Notes under the pieces: generated by a model
What the model was told of the DNA's origin: nothing
The model's input: only the letters and a program-made list of their open reading frames with translations
Database searches by the model: none
In this document: piece after piece, positions 44,117 to 52,691 of the stretch
Position numbering within the stretch: position 1 is the first letter of the stretch
How the letters are laid out: every line of letters begins with the position of its first letter
Program-made: the position numbers and the translations under genes
NCBI RefSeq assembly: GCF_041432775.1
Contig: NZ_JAPWAG010000010.1
Span: 1 to 64,000, forward strand
DNA: 64,000 nt
From: Pauljensenia sp902373545
GTDB lineage: Bacteria; Actinomycetota; Actinomycetes; Actinomycetales; Actinomycetaceae
Direction: 5' to 3'

Positions 44117-44985
44117 GCGAGCGCCCCTCCGCGCCCGAGCGCACCTTGGTCGCCGACCGCATCCCGCCCCAGCTGTACATCGTTGGCTCGGGCCTCATCC
44201 AGTACGTGGGTGCGGCGCTCGCGGTCGTCGCTTTCGCCTCCGTCGAGCCGGCGTCGGTCGCGTGGTGGCGCGTCCTGACGGGCGCGCTCGTCCTCCTCGC
44301 GTGGAAGCGCCCGTGGCGTGGTGGCCTGACCCGCTCGGATCTGGCGATTTCCGCGCTGTTCGGCGTCATCGTGCTGGCCATGAACTCTTCGTTTTACGAG
44401 GCCATCGCCCGCCTGCCGCTGGGCACCGCCGTGTCCATCGAGTTCGTCGGCCCGGTCGCCGTCGCCGTTGTTCGAGGCCGTGGCTGGCGTCCGCGGGTCG
44501 CCGCGGTCCTTGCCTTTGCCGGGGTGGCCAGCATTGGCGGGCTCGCCCTGGATCTGTCGCAGCCGAGTGTGCGCGCGGGCCTGGCGTGGATTCTCCTGGC
44601 TGCCCTGGCGTGGGCGGCCTATATCGTGGTGGGGCAGCGGGCCTCGACGACTCGCGACGGGGTGACGAACCTGGCGCTTGGATGCGCGTGGGGGTCTCTC
44701 TTCTTCGCGCCCATCCTCGGGCCGGGAGCGATGGCGGCCACGGCCTCGTGGGAGCTGATCGCCATCGTCATCGGCGTCGGCCTGCTGTCCACGGCGATTC
44801 CCTACAGCTTCGAGGCGCTCGCGATGCGCCGCCTCGCAGCGCCCACGTTTGCGCTGTTCGCCGCGATTCTCCCCGCGACGTCCGCGCTGGTCGGGGCCGT
44901 CATGCTCCGCCAGATCCCCGGCGTCTTCGAGCTGATCGGCCTGGTCCTGGTGTCGGCCGCGGTCTGGCTGGCCTCGCGCGAGTGA
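44113..44985 (+). CDS. EamA-family transporter (RhtA-like)
   Basis: The 290-residue membrane protein has ten predicted helices arranged as two EamA repeats. Characteristic pieces: AVVAFASVEPASVAWWRVL, PLGTAVSIEFVGPVAVAVV (the RhtA-like helix) and the C-terminal ILPATSALVGAVMLRQIPG. Family members export amino acids or other metabolites such as threonine and homoserine. GTG 44113 overlaps the msrB stop (GTGA), so both are made from one message. Substrate not known. Confidence 0.85.
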   Translation: MSERPSAPERTLVADRIPPQLYIVGSGLIQYVGAALAVVAFASVEPASVAWWRVLTGALVLLAWKRPWRGGLTRSDLAISALFGVIVLAMNSSFYEAIARLPLGTAVSIEFVGPVAVAVVRGRGWRPRVAAVLAFAGVASIGGLALDLSQPSVRAGLAWILLAALAWAAYIVVGQRASTTRDGVTNLALGCAWGSLFFAPILGPGAMAATASWELIAIVIGVGLLSTAIPYSFEALAMRRLAAPTFALFAAILPATSALVGAVMLRQIPGVFELIGLVLVSAAVWLASRE

Positions 44986-45094
44986 GGGCCAGTGGTGGGC
45001 GTTTTGCGGGTCGGGCAGCCCCATCCCAACGGATAGTCGTGGCCGGGCCATGAAAGATGGTGCCTTCCGCTGAATTCATCGCGATGAGGCGCCC

Positions 45095-45258
45095 GATCTG
45101 GATAGGTTGTGATGATCTGGATAGGTTGTGACGATCTGGATAGGTTGTGATGATCTGGATAGGTTGTGACGATCTGGATAGGTTATTAACCTATCCAGAT
45201 GCGCGTTACCTATCCGGATGTGCGTTACCTATCCGGATGCGCGTTACCTATCTAGAAC
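45095..45258. repeat. Cluster of 19-bp direct repeats meeting inverted repeats
   Basis: Five direct copies of GATCTGGATAGGTTGTGAY start at 45095, 45114, 45133, 45152 and 45171. They meet four inverted copies starting at 45189, 45208, 45227 and 45246 (ACCTATCCRGATGYGCGTT, the last incomplete). All share the core GGATAGGT with the same 19-bp period; the linker differs between arms. It lies between convergent genes, so it is not a normal promoter region. It could be a cruciform, a multi-site protein-binding array or a terminator region. Confidence 0.9.
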
Positions 45259-45318
45259 ATGCCGGTGCGCCGGGCGCGGGTGACGCCGCAACACGGTGGA
45301 TGGGGTGCTGACGCCTCG

Positions 45319-46563
45319 TCAGTCGAGGCTGAGGTGGCGCGGTGTGTGCGTGCCGCCGCGGGCGATCACCCAGAACGCGAACCACGCCCCGGCGGAGCCG
45401 ACGATCATGACGAGCACCATCGGCACGGCGCTGTCGCCGCCCGAGGTCGCCAGGGGAGCGGCGATGCCGTTCGCGATCGACTGGAACACGCCCATCACGG
45501 ACGAGGCCGTCCCCGCGTGCTCGCGCGCCTCGCTCATTGCCTGCGCGCCCGAGTTGCCGAAAATAAACGCGTTCGCCGTCATGATGAGCGCGAAGCCCAC
45601 GCACGTGAGGATCAGCGGCAGGTCGAGGAGGAACGTCGAGATCGCCAGCGTCACCACGCCGGTCGCCGCGATCGTGAGGCCCGCGATGATGAGTGTGCGC
45701 GGCGTGAAGTGGGAGATCAGGCGCACGTTGACCAGCGCGAAGCCGGTCGACAGCAGCGCGTTAAACGCAAACACCCACGCGAAAGCCATGGGGGACAGGC
45801 CCAGCGGTCCCTGCAGCACGTAGGTGGCGTTCGAGATGTAGCCGAACATGCAGAAGCTCGAGAAGGCGTTGACCAGCATGAAACCCACGAAGGGGCGGAT
45901 GCGCACGACCTGGACGAGGCCGTGGAAGAACCGCGGAATACCGCCGGGGTGGCGGCGCTCCTCGCGCAGGGACTCGGGCACGACGAACCACGCGAGGGCC
46001 GCCATGAGCAGTGTGAAGGCGGCGAGCGCCCAGAAAACGCCCCTCCACGTCGCGTGCGTGATGATGAAGGCGCCGAGGACCGGGGCGACCATCGGCGCGA
46101 AGCCGACGATCGCCTGGAGGAGACTCATTGCCCGCGCCAGCGTCTTGCCGTGCGCGACGTCGACGAGGATCGCGCGGCCCACCGAGGAGGCGATGCCGCC
46201 GCCGAGGCCCTGGAAGACTCGGCCCACGAGGAGCGCCCAGATGTTGGGCGTGAACACGCAGATCATGGAGCCGACGAGGGCGATAATGCCGCCCGCGACG
46301 ATGGGGCGACGGCGCCCGATCTGGTCCGAGATGGCGCCGCCCAGGACCTGGCCGGACGCGTAGCCCACGAAGAAGGTTGTGAGCGTGAAGCCGAGCATCG
46401 TCGAGTTCGTCGCCAGGTCCGCCGTGATCTGCGGGAATGCTGCCGAGTACATGTCGGTCGCCATCGGCGGCACGGCGTTCTGCACGGCCAGCGTGATCAG
46501 CAGGGCAACCGTGAGCGCCCCGCCGACTATTCCGCCGTGGTCCCGGGTGTCGTTAGTCCTCAT
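45319..46563 (-). CDS. Bcr/CflA-family multidrug MFS transporter
   Basis: The 414-residue protein has twelve membrane helices and drug:H+ antiporter-1 motifs: DMYSAAFPQITADL after helix 1, motif A as GAISDQIGRRRPIVAG, and motif C-like GFAPMVAPVLGAFI in helix 5. Bcr/CflA members export drugs such as bicyclomycin or small metabolites. ATG 46563 places helix 1 about 15 residues from the start; an ATG at 46623 would add 20 residues. Convergent with the EamA gene across the 19-bp repeat cluster. Confidence 0.88.
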   Translation of the reverse strand: MRTNDTRDHGGIVGGALTVALLITLAVQNAVPPMATDMYSAAFPQITADLATNSTMLGFTLTTFFVGYASGQVLGGAISDQIGRRRPIVAGGIIALVGSMICVFTPNIWALLVGRVFQGLGGGIASSVGRAILVDVAHGKTLARAMSLLQAIVGFAPMVAPVLGAFIITHATWRGVFWALAAFTLLMAALAWFVVPESLREERRHPGGIPRFFHGLVQVVRIRPFVGFMLVNAFSSFCMFGYISNATYVLQGPLGLSPMAFAWVFAFNALLSTGFALVNVRLISHFTPRTLIIAGLTIAATGVVTLAISTFLLDLPLILTCVGFALIMTANAFIFGNSGAQAMSEAREHAGTASSVMGVFQSIANGIAAPLATSGGDSAVPMVLVMIVGSAGAWFAFWVIARGGTHTPRHLSLD

Positions 46564-46702
46564 GATGCGATTGTGTACCCTTGGGGACGCTAAATAGACG
46601 AATCGGTCGATTATTTGACGCATCTCGCACGTCGCAGGGGCTGACGTGCGTACATGTGCACTGGTGGGCAGTGCTCCTGACGCGCAAACGCCTCGACCGA
46701 GC

Positions 46703-48766
46703 TCACTCCCCGTCTGCGCGTGCCTCCAACGCGTCCGCCGCGGCCTCGATGTCCTCTAGTGGCGGGCATGAAGGCGCCACGGCGTTGCCCGACGCGGCGA
46801 GCACTTCGGCACAGTTAGCCAGCAGGACAGAACGCTCGAACGGCGTTCCTAGAGCAAGGGAGGCGGCCAGGACCCCGGAGTAGACGTGCCTCGCCTCGGG
46901 TAGGTCGGTCTTGTTCGTGGAAGGCGCCGGAATGTGGGTGGATGTGGACCACACGAAGCGTCCTCTGCCATGCGTAGGTCTGCCGATGTAGGCACCGGCG
47001 GTGCCCGTACGGATAATCGAATGGCTATCGAACAGTCTGCAGATTTCCTCCGCCGCCCCGTCCGGGGTGCGGCAAGCATCGAAGGCGGATCGGTCACCGA
47101 CGACACTCGTGCCGAGGCTGCTGGCCTCCTCCTGTGTCATCACGAGGACAACATTGTCGGAGCGCAGCCCGAATGGCGTCCGAGCAGCCCTGGACGGGTC
47201 AACAACAATGCGCACATACTCGGGGAGGGCCAGCAGTGCTTCCGTCGCTGGCACGGAGTTCGGGTGGGTTTTACCGTAGCCTGTTCCCACTAGTGTCCCG
47301 TCAATGTAGAGCACGTCCGAGGGGCCCAGAGTCTGGGCGACCTCAGCCCAGCCGCGCCGTGGGGCGGCGTATTCGGCACCGTTGGTTGTGATGGTGTAGT
47401 GCGCCCCCGCGTTGTCGGTGATCGTCACTTGGTAGCCGTTGTCCATGCCGGGTACGCGCGGTCCCGCGTCAACGATTCCCTCGTGTCGCAGACACTCTTC
47501 GATGAGCGAGGCATGGGGACCTTCGCCGATTGGACTCAGGGACACGGCCTCGACTCCCATGCGCCGAGCGGCGCGCAGGACCTCAATGTTCCCGGTCAAG
47601 CGCATCCCCTCATCGTCGGCCCACACGTCCCCTCCCGCCTCGGGGAAGGAAGCTGTGCGTAGCGACTGGTTGAGCACGAGCTGCCCCATGAAGATGAGAT
47701 GCCCAGCTGGAGCATCGCCGCGCACGGGACCGAGTGGGGTCGGTGGGGACACCTGTTCGAACAACGACTGGCGCGTGCGCAGGGAAGAACCGGGTTCCTC
47801 GAAAGATGAGGGGCCGGAGGGGGCGATCTCCAGCTCGACGTATTCGGCCTGTTCGCGCGGATCGCCGGGGGCAGGTGGATGCAGCGCGACGAGCTCACGG
47901 GCGACAGCGGACAGATCAATGTTATTGACCTCTTCCACGGCATCCAGGGGGTCATCTCGAAACGCAGAGGCCCCGAGGACGGATCCCATCAGGGCAGCAA
48001 CAAGTGCACTGCACGAGGTGGTGTCGCCTCCCAGGCGAGCGACGTAGGGTGAAAAACCTAATAGGACATGAAGAGTAAAGGCGAGCGCGAAAGGAACGAT
48101 CTGTGTGGGGGTCGAGGGGTGCCCGAACGCCTTGGTGAACTCGGAGAAATACATGGATCGCTGGCACGACACAAGGTTCGCCGCGCGTCGCGTCGTCGCC
48201 AGCACGTCAGGCTCTGCACTCCAGGATCCCCGCTGTTCCATGGACGCCACGTAGTTAACGGTCTCCCACAGGACGCCCTCGATGTCCATGGGTCGAGAAT
48301 CTGGCCAGTCGAGGCCGATCGAGATGAAGGCGGCGATCAGCGCGGCCGCCTGGAACTCCTGCCGCGTTGTGGGCCCCTCCGCGCATGCCTCCCATACGGC
48401 GTCCGCAAAGGTCTCGGGATCCTGTGTCGAAGTTGCGATACCGACGGGAATCGCGCGCAGCACGCAACGTCTCGCGTGCGTGTGATCCGTTGGAGAGTGA
48501 GCGCCGTCAGCGGCGACCGGGAAGGAGAACGATCCACCCAGCAGGGCCGAAGCCTCGGCTAGGATCTCGCGGGTCACCTCCGTGACAGTACCCGCGGGCG
48601 CGCCCGGCATCGTGGTGTGTGAAGCGTCTGCATCAATTAGTTCTCTGAAATCGCCGTAGACGCTCGTGATCTGCTCGGGGGTCATGCCGCAGGTCGGCAT
48701 GGCCAGCGCGTCGCCGTACGCAGCGCCCACCAGCACCGCGTGGGCGCGCTCAGCGCGTGTGTCCAT
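46703..48766 (-). CDS. ADP-ribosylglycohydrolase-PfkB fusion, module 5, degenerate
   Basis: The 687-residue protein has the layout of an ARH (DraG-like) domain (about 1-310) joined to a PfkB-type sugar kinase domain (about 355-687). GDALAMPTCGMTPEQI resembles the ARH opening, but the metal motif is TVTEVTREI instead of TDDTEQA, and the second site is GGDTTSCSA instead of GGDTDTIGA. The kinase signature D-T-x-G-A-G-D is replaced by LPEARHVYSGVLAASLA. Catalysis by either half is unlikely. The ARH half most resembles module 2. AGGAGAA precedes ATG 48766. Last gene of the four-gene operon. Confidence 0.8.
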   Translation of the reverse strand: MDTRAERAHAVLVGAAYGDALAMPTCGMTPEQITSVYGDFRELIDADASHTTMPGAPAGTVTEVTREILAEASALLGGSFSFPVAADGAHSPTDHTHARRCVLRAIPVGIATSTQDPETFADAVWEACAEGPTTRQEFQAAALIAAFISIGLDWPDSRPMDIEGVLWETVNYVASMEQRGSWSAEPDVLATTRRAANLVSCQRSMYFSEFTKAFGHPSTPTQIVPFALAFTLHVLLGFSPYVARLGGDTTSCSALVAALMGSVLGASAFRDDPLDAVEEVNNIDLSAVARELVALHPPAPGDPREQAEYVELEIAPSGPSSFEEPGSSLRTRQSLFEQVSPPTPLGPVRGDAPAGHLIFMGQLVLNQSLRTASFPEAGGDVWADDEGMRLTGNIEVLRAARRMGVEAVSLSPIGEGPHASLIEECLRHEGIVDAGPRVPGMDNGYQVTITDNAGAHYTITTNGAEYAAPRRGWAEVAQTLGPSDVLYIDGTLVGTGYGKTHPNSVPATEALLALPEYVRIVVDPSRAARTPFGLRSDNVVLVMTQEEASSLGTSVVGDRSAFDACRTPDGAAEEICRLFDSHSIIRTGTAGAYIGRPTHGRGRFVWSTSTHIPAPSTNKTDLPEARHVYSGVLAASLALGTPFERSVLLANCAEVLAASGNAVAPSCPPLEDIEAAADALEARADGE

Positions 48767-48777
48767 GTTGCTTTCTC

Positions 48778-50721
48778 CTATTCTGCAGCCGCATCCGCGG
48801 CGAGTGCGTCTGCCGCGGCCTCGATCTGGCTGCGCGTCGGGCACGAGGCCGGGCCGGGCATGGTCGAGGCCAGAGCATCCGCGCAATTCGCCAGAAGGAT
48901 GCACCGTTCGAGTGTCTGCCCCTGAGCGAGGGCGGCCGCCATAACACCCATGGAGGTGTGCAGCGCCCCGCGCACATCAACGGAGGTAACCGTGGGGGCG
49001 GGGAATCGAGTCACCTCTCCGTCGGATGAATACTTGTCCTGTGCCGCGCGTGCAAGGTAGGACTCGTGTGTCTGTGCTCGGACCAGCGTGTATTGATGAA
49101 AATCCCTCTGGACTTTCTTCGCACCCCATCGAGGATTTTTTGTGCAATCGTCGCCGGGCTTCTCGTGCGTGATGCTCCGACACAGGGGCTCCGCCGAGTC
49201 ATACCCCACCATGATCAGGACGTTGTCGGTGGGAAGAGAACGCTGACGGACGAGTCCGTGCGACGCGTCGAGGACGACGCGCACATGATCGGGCAAGTAG
49301 GCGAGTGCATGCTCGCACGCCGCCAGAACTGCCTTAGATTCAAATTCAATACCGCCATCGACGTACAGCACGTCTGAGGGGCCCAGAGTGCGAATGGCCT
49401 CGTCCCACGCATCTTCGGACATGTCCGTCATGCTTGAGCTCATGCTCGCACCGTACTGTTTCACAGGTGGCGACAGGAAGCCGTTGTCACATCCTTCCAC
49501 GCGGGGTCCAGCGTCGACGATCCCCTCGCGCGCCAAGGCCTCGGCGATGATCGAGGCCCGTGGGCCCTGCCCGATCGGGCTGAGGGAGACGACCTCGACC
49601 CCCATGGCGCGGGCGGCGCACATTGCCGTGAAGGGCAGCGCGAGGTGGACATCCTCGCGGGTGGCCCACTCATTCTCGGTGGGCACGTCGTCCTCGGAAT
49701 GGCCATCGAATCGGAGCAGAAGCTCGGTCATGAAGACGACGCGTCCAGCGGGTGCGTCGCCTCGGGCCGCGCCCAGAGGGGTGGGCGCGCTTTCGGCCTC
49801 AAAGGGGGCATGTCGGTTGAGGAGATCGGAATCGGGTTCCTCGAAAGAGGACGGCCCGCTCCTCGGCGGACGATCGGGAGCAAGCCCCGCCGCTCGACGG
49901 ATCCACTCAAGGGGAGTGTGCGCGGACAGCGTCAGGAGCTGGTCGGCGATCCCCAGCACGTCGATATGCGAAACTCCCGCAACGGGGATGACGTCGAGGT
50001 TCCGCAGCGCGCTATGCGTATCGCACACACCGGCCAACGCCGCAGAGACTGCGTCGTACAGCGCGGGGTCACCACTCTCCTCTCGGAACGCTGGGGGCAA
50101 TTCCTTCGCCCAGAGATAGAGGGCCCGGAAGAAGGCGAGGGGAATAATCCGGTGAGAGGGGGAGATGTCGGCGAGCTTGACCATGAGGGTGCCCGTTCGC
50201 ACTCGGACGAGAGGAGAGTGCGAGTTCGCCGCGACATTGAGGGCACGCCTGGTCGCAGTAAGGACATCGGGCCCCTCCTGGCGCTCTCCGCGTGGCTTCA
50301 TCGCAGAAACGACATCAACGGCATCGCACAGGGTGATGGGGGAGTTTTCCCGATTATTGATAAGCAGAGACACCGCTGCGGCAAGGAGCGCCGCAGACTG
50401 GAATTCGTTGCGATTCGTACATCCGCAGGCGACCCACACGGTCTCGGCCAAAGCCTCGGGGTCGATCGTCGACATCGCGATGCCGATGGGGATCGCGCAC
50501 AGAAGTCGGTCGCGAGCGCTTCCGGCCGGGGCGCTCCATTGACCCGAACGTATGGCGTATACGCTGCCCGGGCCTCGTCGCAGCTGGTTGGCGACGGTCA
50601 GTGCCGACCGCATCATGTCCGAGACCGTGCCATCCGGCGAGCCGGACGCTGCCTCATTCGCTGCGTCCGCGCGAACCATGCTGGCCAGTGCCCCGAGCGC
50701 GTAGGGAAGTCGTGGATCCAT
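48778..50721 (-). CDS. ADP-ribosylglycohydrolase-PfkB fusion, module 4, degenerate
   Basis: The 647-residue paralogue has eroded motifs in both halves. The ARH opening is ALASMVRADAANEAASGSPD with the metal motif reduced to TVSDMMRSA, and the second metal motif is not recognisable. The kinase signature reads VDVRGALHTSMGVMAAALAQ without G-A-G-D. Its kinase half is closest to that of module 1 (shared NEWxTR and AWDExIRTLGPSDVLYxD). GGAGAG precedes ATG 50721. The frame is open throughout, with typical high-GC third positions, so the gene looks maintained although probably non-enzymatic. Confidence 0.8.
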   Translation of the reverse strand: MDPRLPYALGALASMVRADAANEAASGSPDGTVSDMMRSALTVANQLRRGPGSVYAIRSGQWSAPAGSARDRLLCAIPIGIAMSTIDPEALAETVWVACGCTNRNEFQSAALLAAAVSLLINNRENSPITLCDAVDVVSAMKPRGERQEGPDVLTATRRALNVAANSHSPLVRVRTGTLMVKLADISPSHRIIPLAFFRALYLWAKELPPAFREESGDPALYDAVSAALAGVCDTHSALRNLDVIPVAGVSHIDVLGIADQLLTLSAHTPLEWIRRAAGLAPDRPPRSGPSSFEEPDSDLLNRHAPFEAESAPTPLGAARGDAPAGRVVFMTELLLRFDGHSEDDVPTENEWATREDVHLALPFTAMCAARAMGVEVVSLSPIGQGPRASIIAEALAREGIVDAGPRVEGCDNGFLSPPVKQYGASMSSSMTDMSEDAWDEAIRTLGPSDVLYVDGGIEFESKAVLAACEHALAYLPDHVRVVLDASHGLVRQRSLPTDNVLIMVGYDSAEPLCRSITHEKPGDDCTKNPRWGAKKVQRDFHQYTLVRAQTHESYLARAAQDKYSSDGEVTRFPAPTVTSVDVRGALHTSMGVMAAALAQGQTLERCILLANCADALASTMPGPASCPTRSQIEAAADALAADAAAE

Positions 50722-50735
50722 GTGTTCTCTCCTTC

Positions 50736-52688
50736 TCAGGCCAGGTCGCGTGCCAGCAATTCGTCGGCGGCCGCCTCGATGGCGTCTCGCGCGGACAATG
50801 AGGTGGGGGTCGCCAGGGCGGCCGCGCAATTGGCGAACAAAATCCCCCGCTCAGGCTGCATGCCGAGCGCGAAGGCCGCCGCTAGGGTGCCGGAGTGGAC
50901 CCCTGAGGTCTGCAGGGCTTGTTTCAATGTCAACGAAGAGGCCGGGACGCGCGTGAGCGCAGGTCGGATAACTCGCTGATCGTCACGCGTGGGACGCGCG
51001 AAACACACCTCGCCACTATCTGCACGCACGGCGACGTGTCGTTCGGTCAACAGCGACAAGGCTGAGGCCTGATGCTCGAGCGGAGCCCTGTGGTCATAGA
51101 GGGGGGAGGAGTAGGGTCTCCCTGCTCTGAAATGCTGGAAGAACTCACTGTCATAGGCCCATCGTGAGGCACGCACCGAGATGATGAGGTTGTCGAGGGG
51201 GAGACCTGGCACGAATCCCTCGTGCGAAGAAGCATCGAAGACAACGCGGGCGTGCTCAGGGAGCCACCGCACAGCTTCGCTCAGCGCATGTGCGTAACGC
51301 TCGTCGGCGAGGAGCGCCCCGTCGATGAATAGTACGTCCGAGGGACCCATTGCAGCGATAACTTCTGCCCACGTGCGGGCTGCATGATCAGGCAGAGCGA
51401 TGTTCGTCGAAATGTTCAGGTCCGGGCCGTCCTCAGAGGAGGCACGCAGCCGGTATCGATTGTCGTCTCCTTCGAGGCGGGGACCGGCGTCAACGATGCC
51501 CTCAAGCTCCATGGCCTGTGAGATCAAGCCGGCGCTCGGACCCCGTCCGAGCGGGCACAGCGAGACGACCTGTACCCCCATACGCCGCGCCGCAACCAGC
51601 GCGCTGAAGGTGCCTCCCGGTGACTGTCCCAGGTCCCGTGCCCAGACATCACTACCGCGGTTTGGGTATTCCTCGGTGAGCATGTCGTGATCGATGAGGA
51701 GTTCACCGAGGAAGAGCACTCGGCCGGGCTTGGTCCTCCCGCGCAGGGCGCCGAGAGGAGCGGGAGGGGCGACGGGCTCGAAGGAGCTCTGTCGGGAGCG
51801 GAGGGAGGAGGCCAAGTCGATGAACGAAGCCCGGGCTGGGGGTACGCAAGACGAGATCTTCTTATCCGCGTCGGGGACATCGTCCGGGTAGGGTACGCGC
51901 TTTGAGAAGTATTGTTCTGCGAAGTGCGTCAATTTCCCTGAAAAGGCGGCGTCGACCCGCGCGGACCCGTAGGGTTCAAAGAAATCAGCACCCCGAACGG
52001 AACCGACCAAGGCGCCCATGAGGGCCATAATGGCGTGCTTTTGTGAGCCAAGGCGAAGAGGAGCAGAGAGAAGGCGACTGTCCTGATAGTGCGAGGCCAG
52101 AGCAAAGGCCAGAGGGATGAGCTGAGTGGCTGAAGCGGAGGCCCCGATCTGCTCAACCAAAAGGTCGATAGGGGAGTTGGCATGCTCGTTGATTCCGCAC
52201 GCCGCGTTCAAAGCTCTGCGCGTTGTTGCCAGCACGTCTGGTTCCGGGCTCCATGAGCCATACGACTCCAAGGAGGCCGCAAGGTTGACGGACCGGATGA
52301 GCGTTTCCTCGACGCGGAAGTTCGCGCTGTCAATGCCCAGAGAGATTGCCGCCGCTACCAGGGCGGCCCCCTGAAACTCCTGACGTGTTATGTCGGAGAG
52401 CGCACAGTAGTCCCACACAGCGTTCGAGAATGTCTGGTGGTTGCCGGTCGGTGTCGCAATGCCTGCTTTGATGGCGGAGATGATCAGATCGTACGTTCGA
52501 CTGCGGCTCCCGCTGAAGGACGCTTCGACGGGATTTCCGTTGGAATCGTCGGCTGTGAGCAGCGTGAGAATGCGTTCGCTGATACTTGTTGATTCCTCGA
52601 TAGGATCACCGATTGTGTCTGCTGCGATCGCGTGGCCGAACGTCAGGCCTACCATTGCCCCGCAGGCCCGGTTGAAACGAAGATCCAT
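50736..52688 (-). CDS. ADP-ribosylglycohydrolase-PfkB fusion, module 3, degenerate
   Basis: The 650-residue paralogue is the most diverged. The ARH opening is GAMVGLTFGHAIAADTIGD (GD lost), the metal motif region reads STSISERILTLL, and the second metal motif RLGSQKHAIMALMGALVG has lost both Asp. In the kinase half the glycine-rich substrate motif remains partly (GGTFSALVAARRMG) but the catalytic loop reads LQTSGVHSGTLAAAFALG. AGGAGGGA lies before ATG 52688, which is three bases after the stop of the 1352-residue gene. It is therefore the second cistron of the operon. Confidence 0.8.
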   Translation of the reverse strand: MDLRFNRACGAMVGLTFGHAIAADTIGDPIEESTSISERILTLLTADDSNGNPVEASFSGSRSRTYDLIISAIKAGIATPTGNHQTFSNAVWDYCALSDITRQEFQGAALVAAAISLGIDSANFRVEETLIRSVNLAASLESYGSWSPEPDVLATTRRALNAACGINEHANSPIDLLVEQIGASASATQLIPLAFALASHYQDSRLLSAPLRLGSQKHAIMALMGALVGSVRGADFFEPYGSARVDAAFSGKLTHFAEQYFSKRVPYPDDVPDADKKISSCVPPARASFIDLASSLRSRQSSFEPVAPPAPLGALRGRTKPGRVLFLGELLIDHDMLTEEYPNRGSDVWARDLGQSPGGTFSALVAARRMGVQVVSLCPLGRGPSAGLISQAMELEGIVDAGPRLEGDDNRYRLRASSEDGPDLNISTNIALPDHAARTWAEVIAAMGPSDVLFIDGALLADERYAHALSEAVRWLPEHARVVFDASSHEGFVPGLPLDNLIISVRASRWAYDSEFFQHFRAGRPYSSPLYDHRAPLEHQASALSLLTERHVAVRADSGEVCFARPTRDDQRVIRPALTRVPASSLTLKQALQTSGVHSGTLAAAFALGMQPERGILFANCAAALATPTSLSARDAIEAAADELLARDLA

Positions 52689-52691
52689 CGG

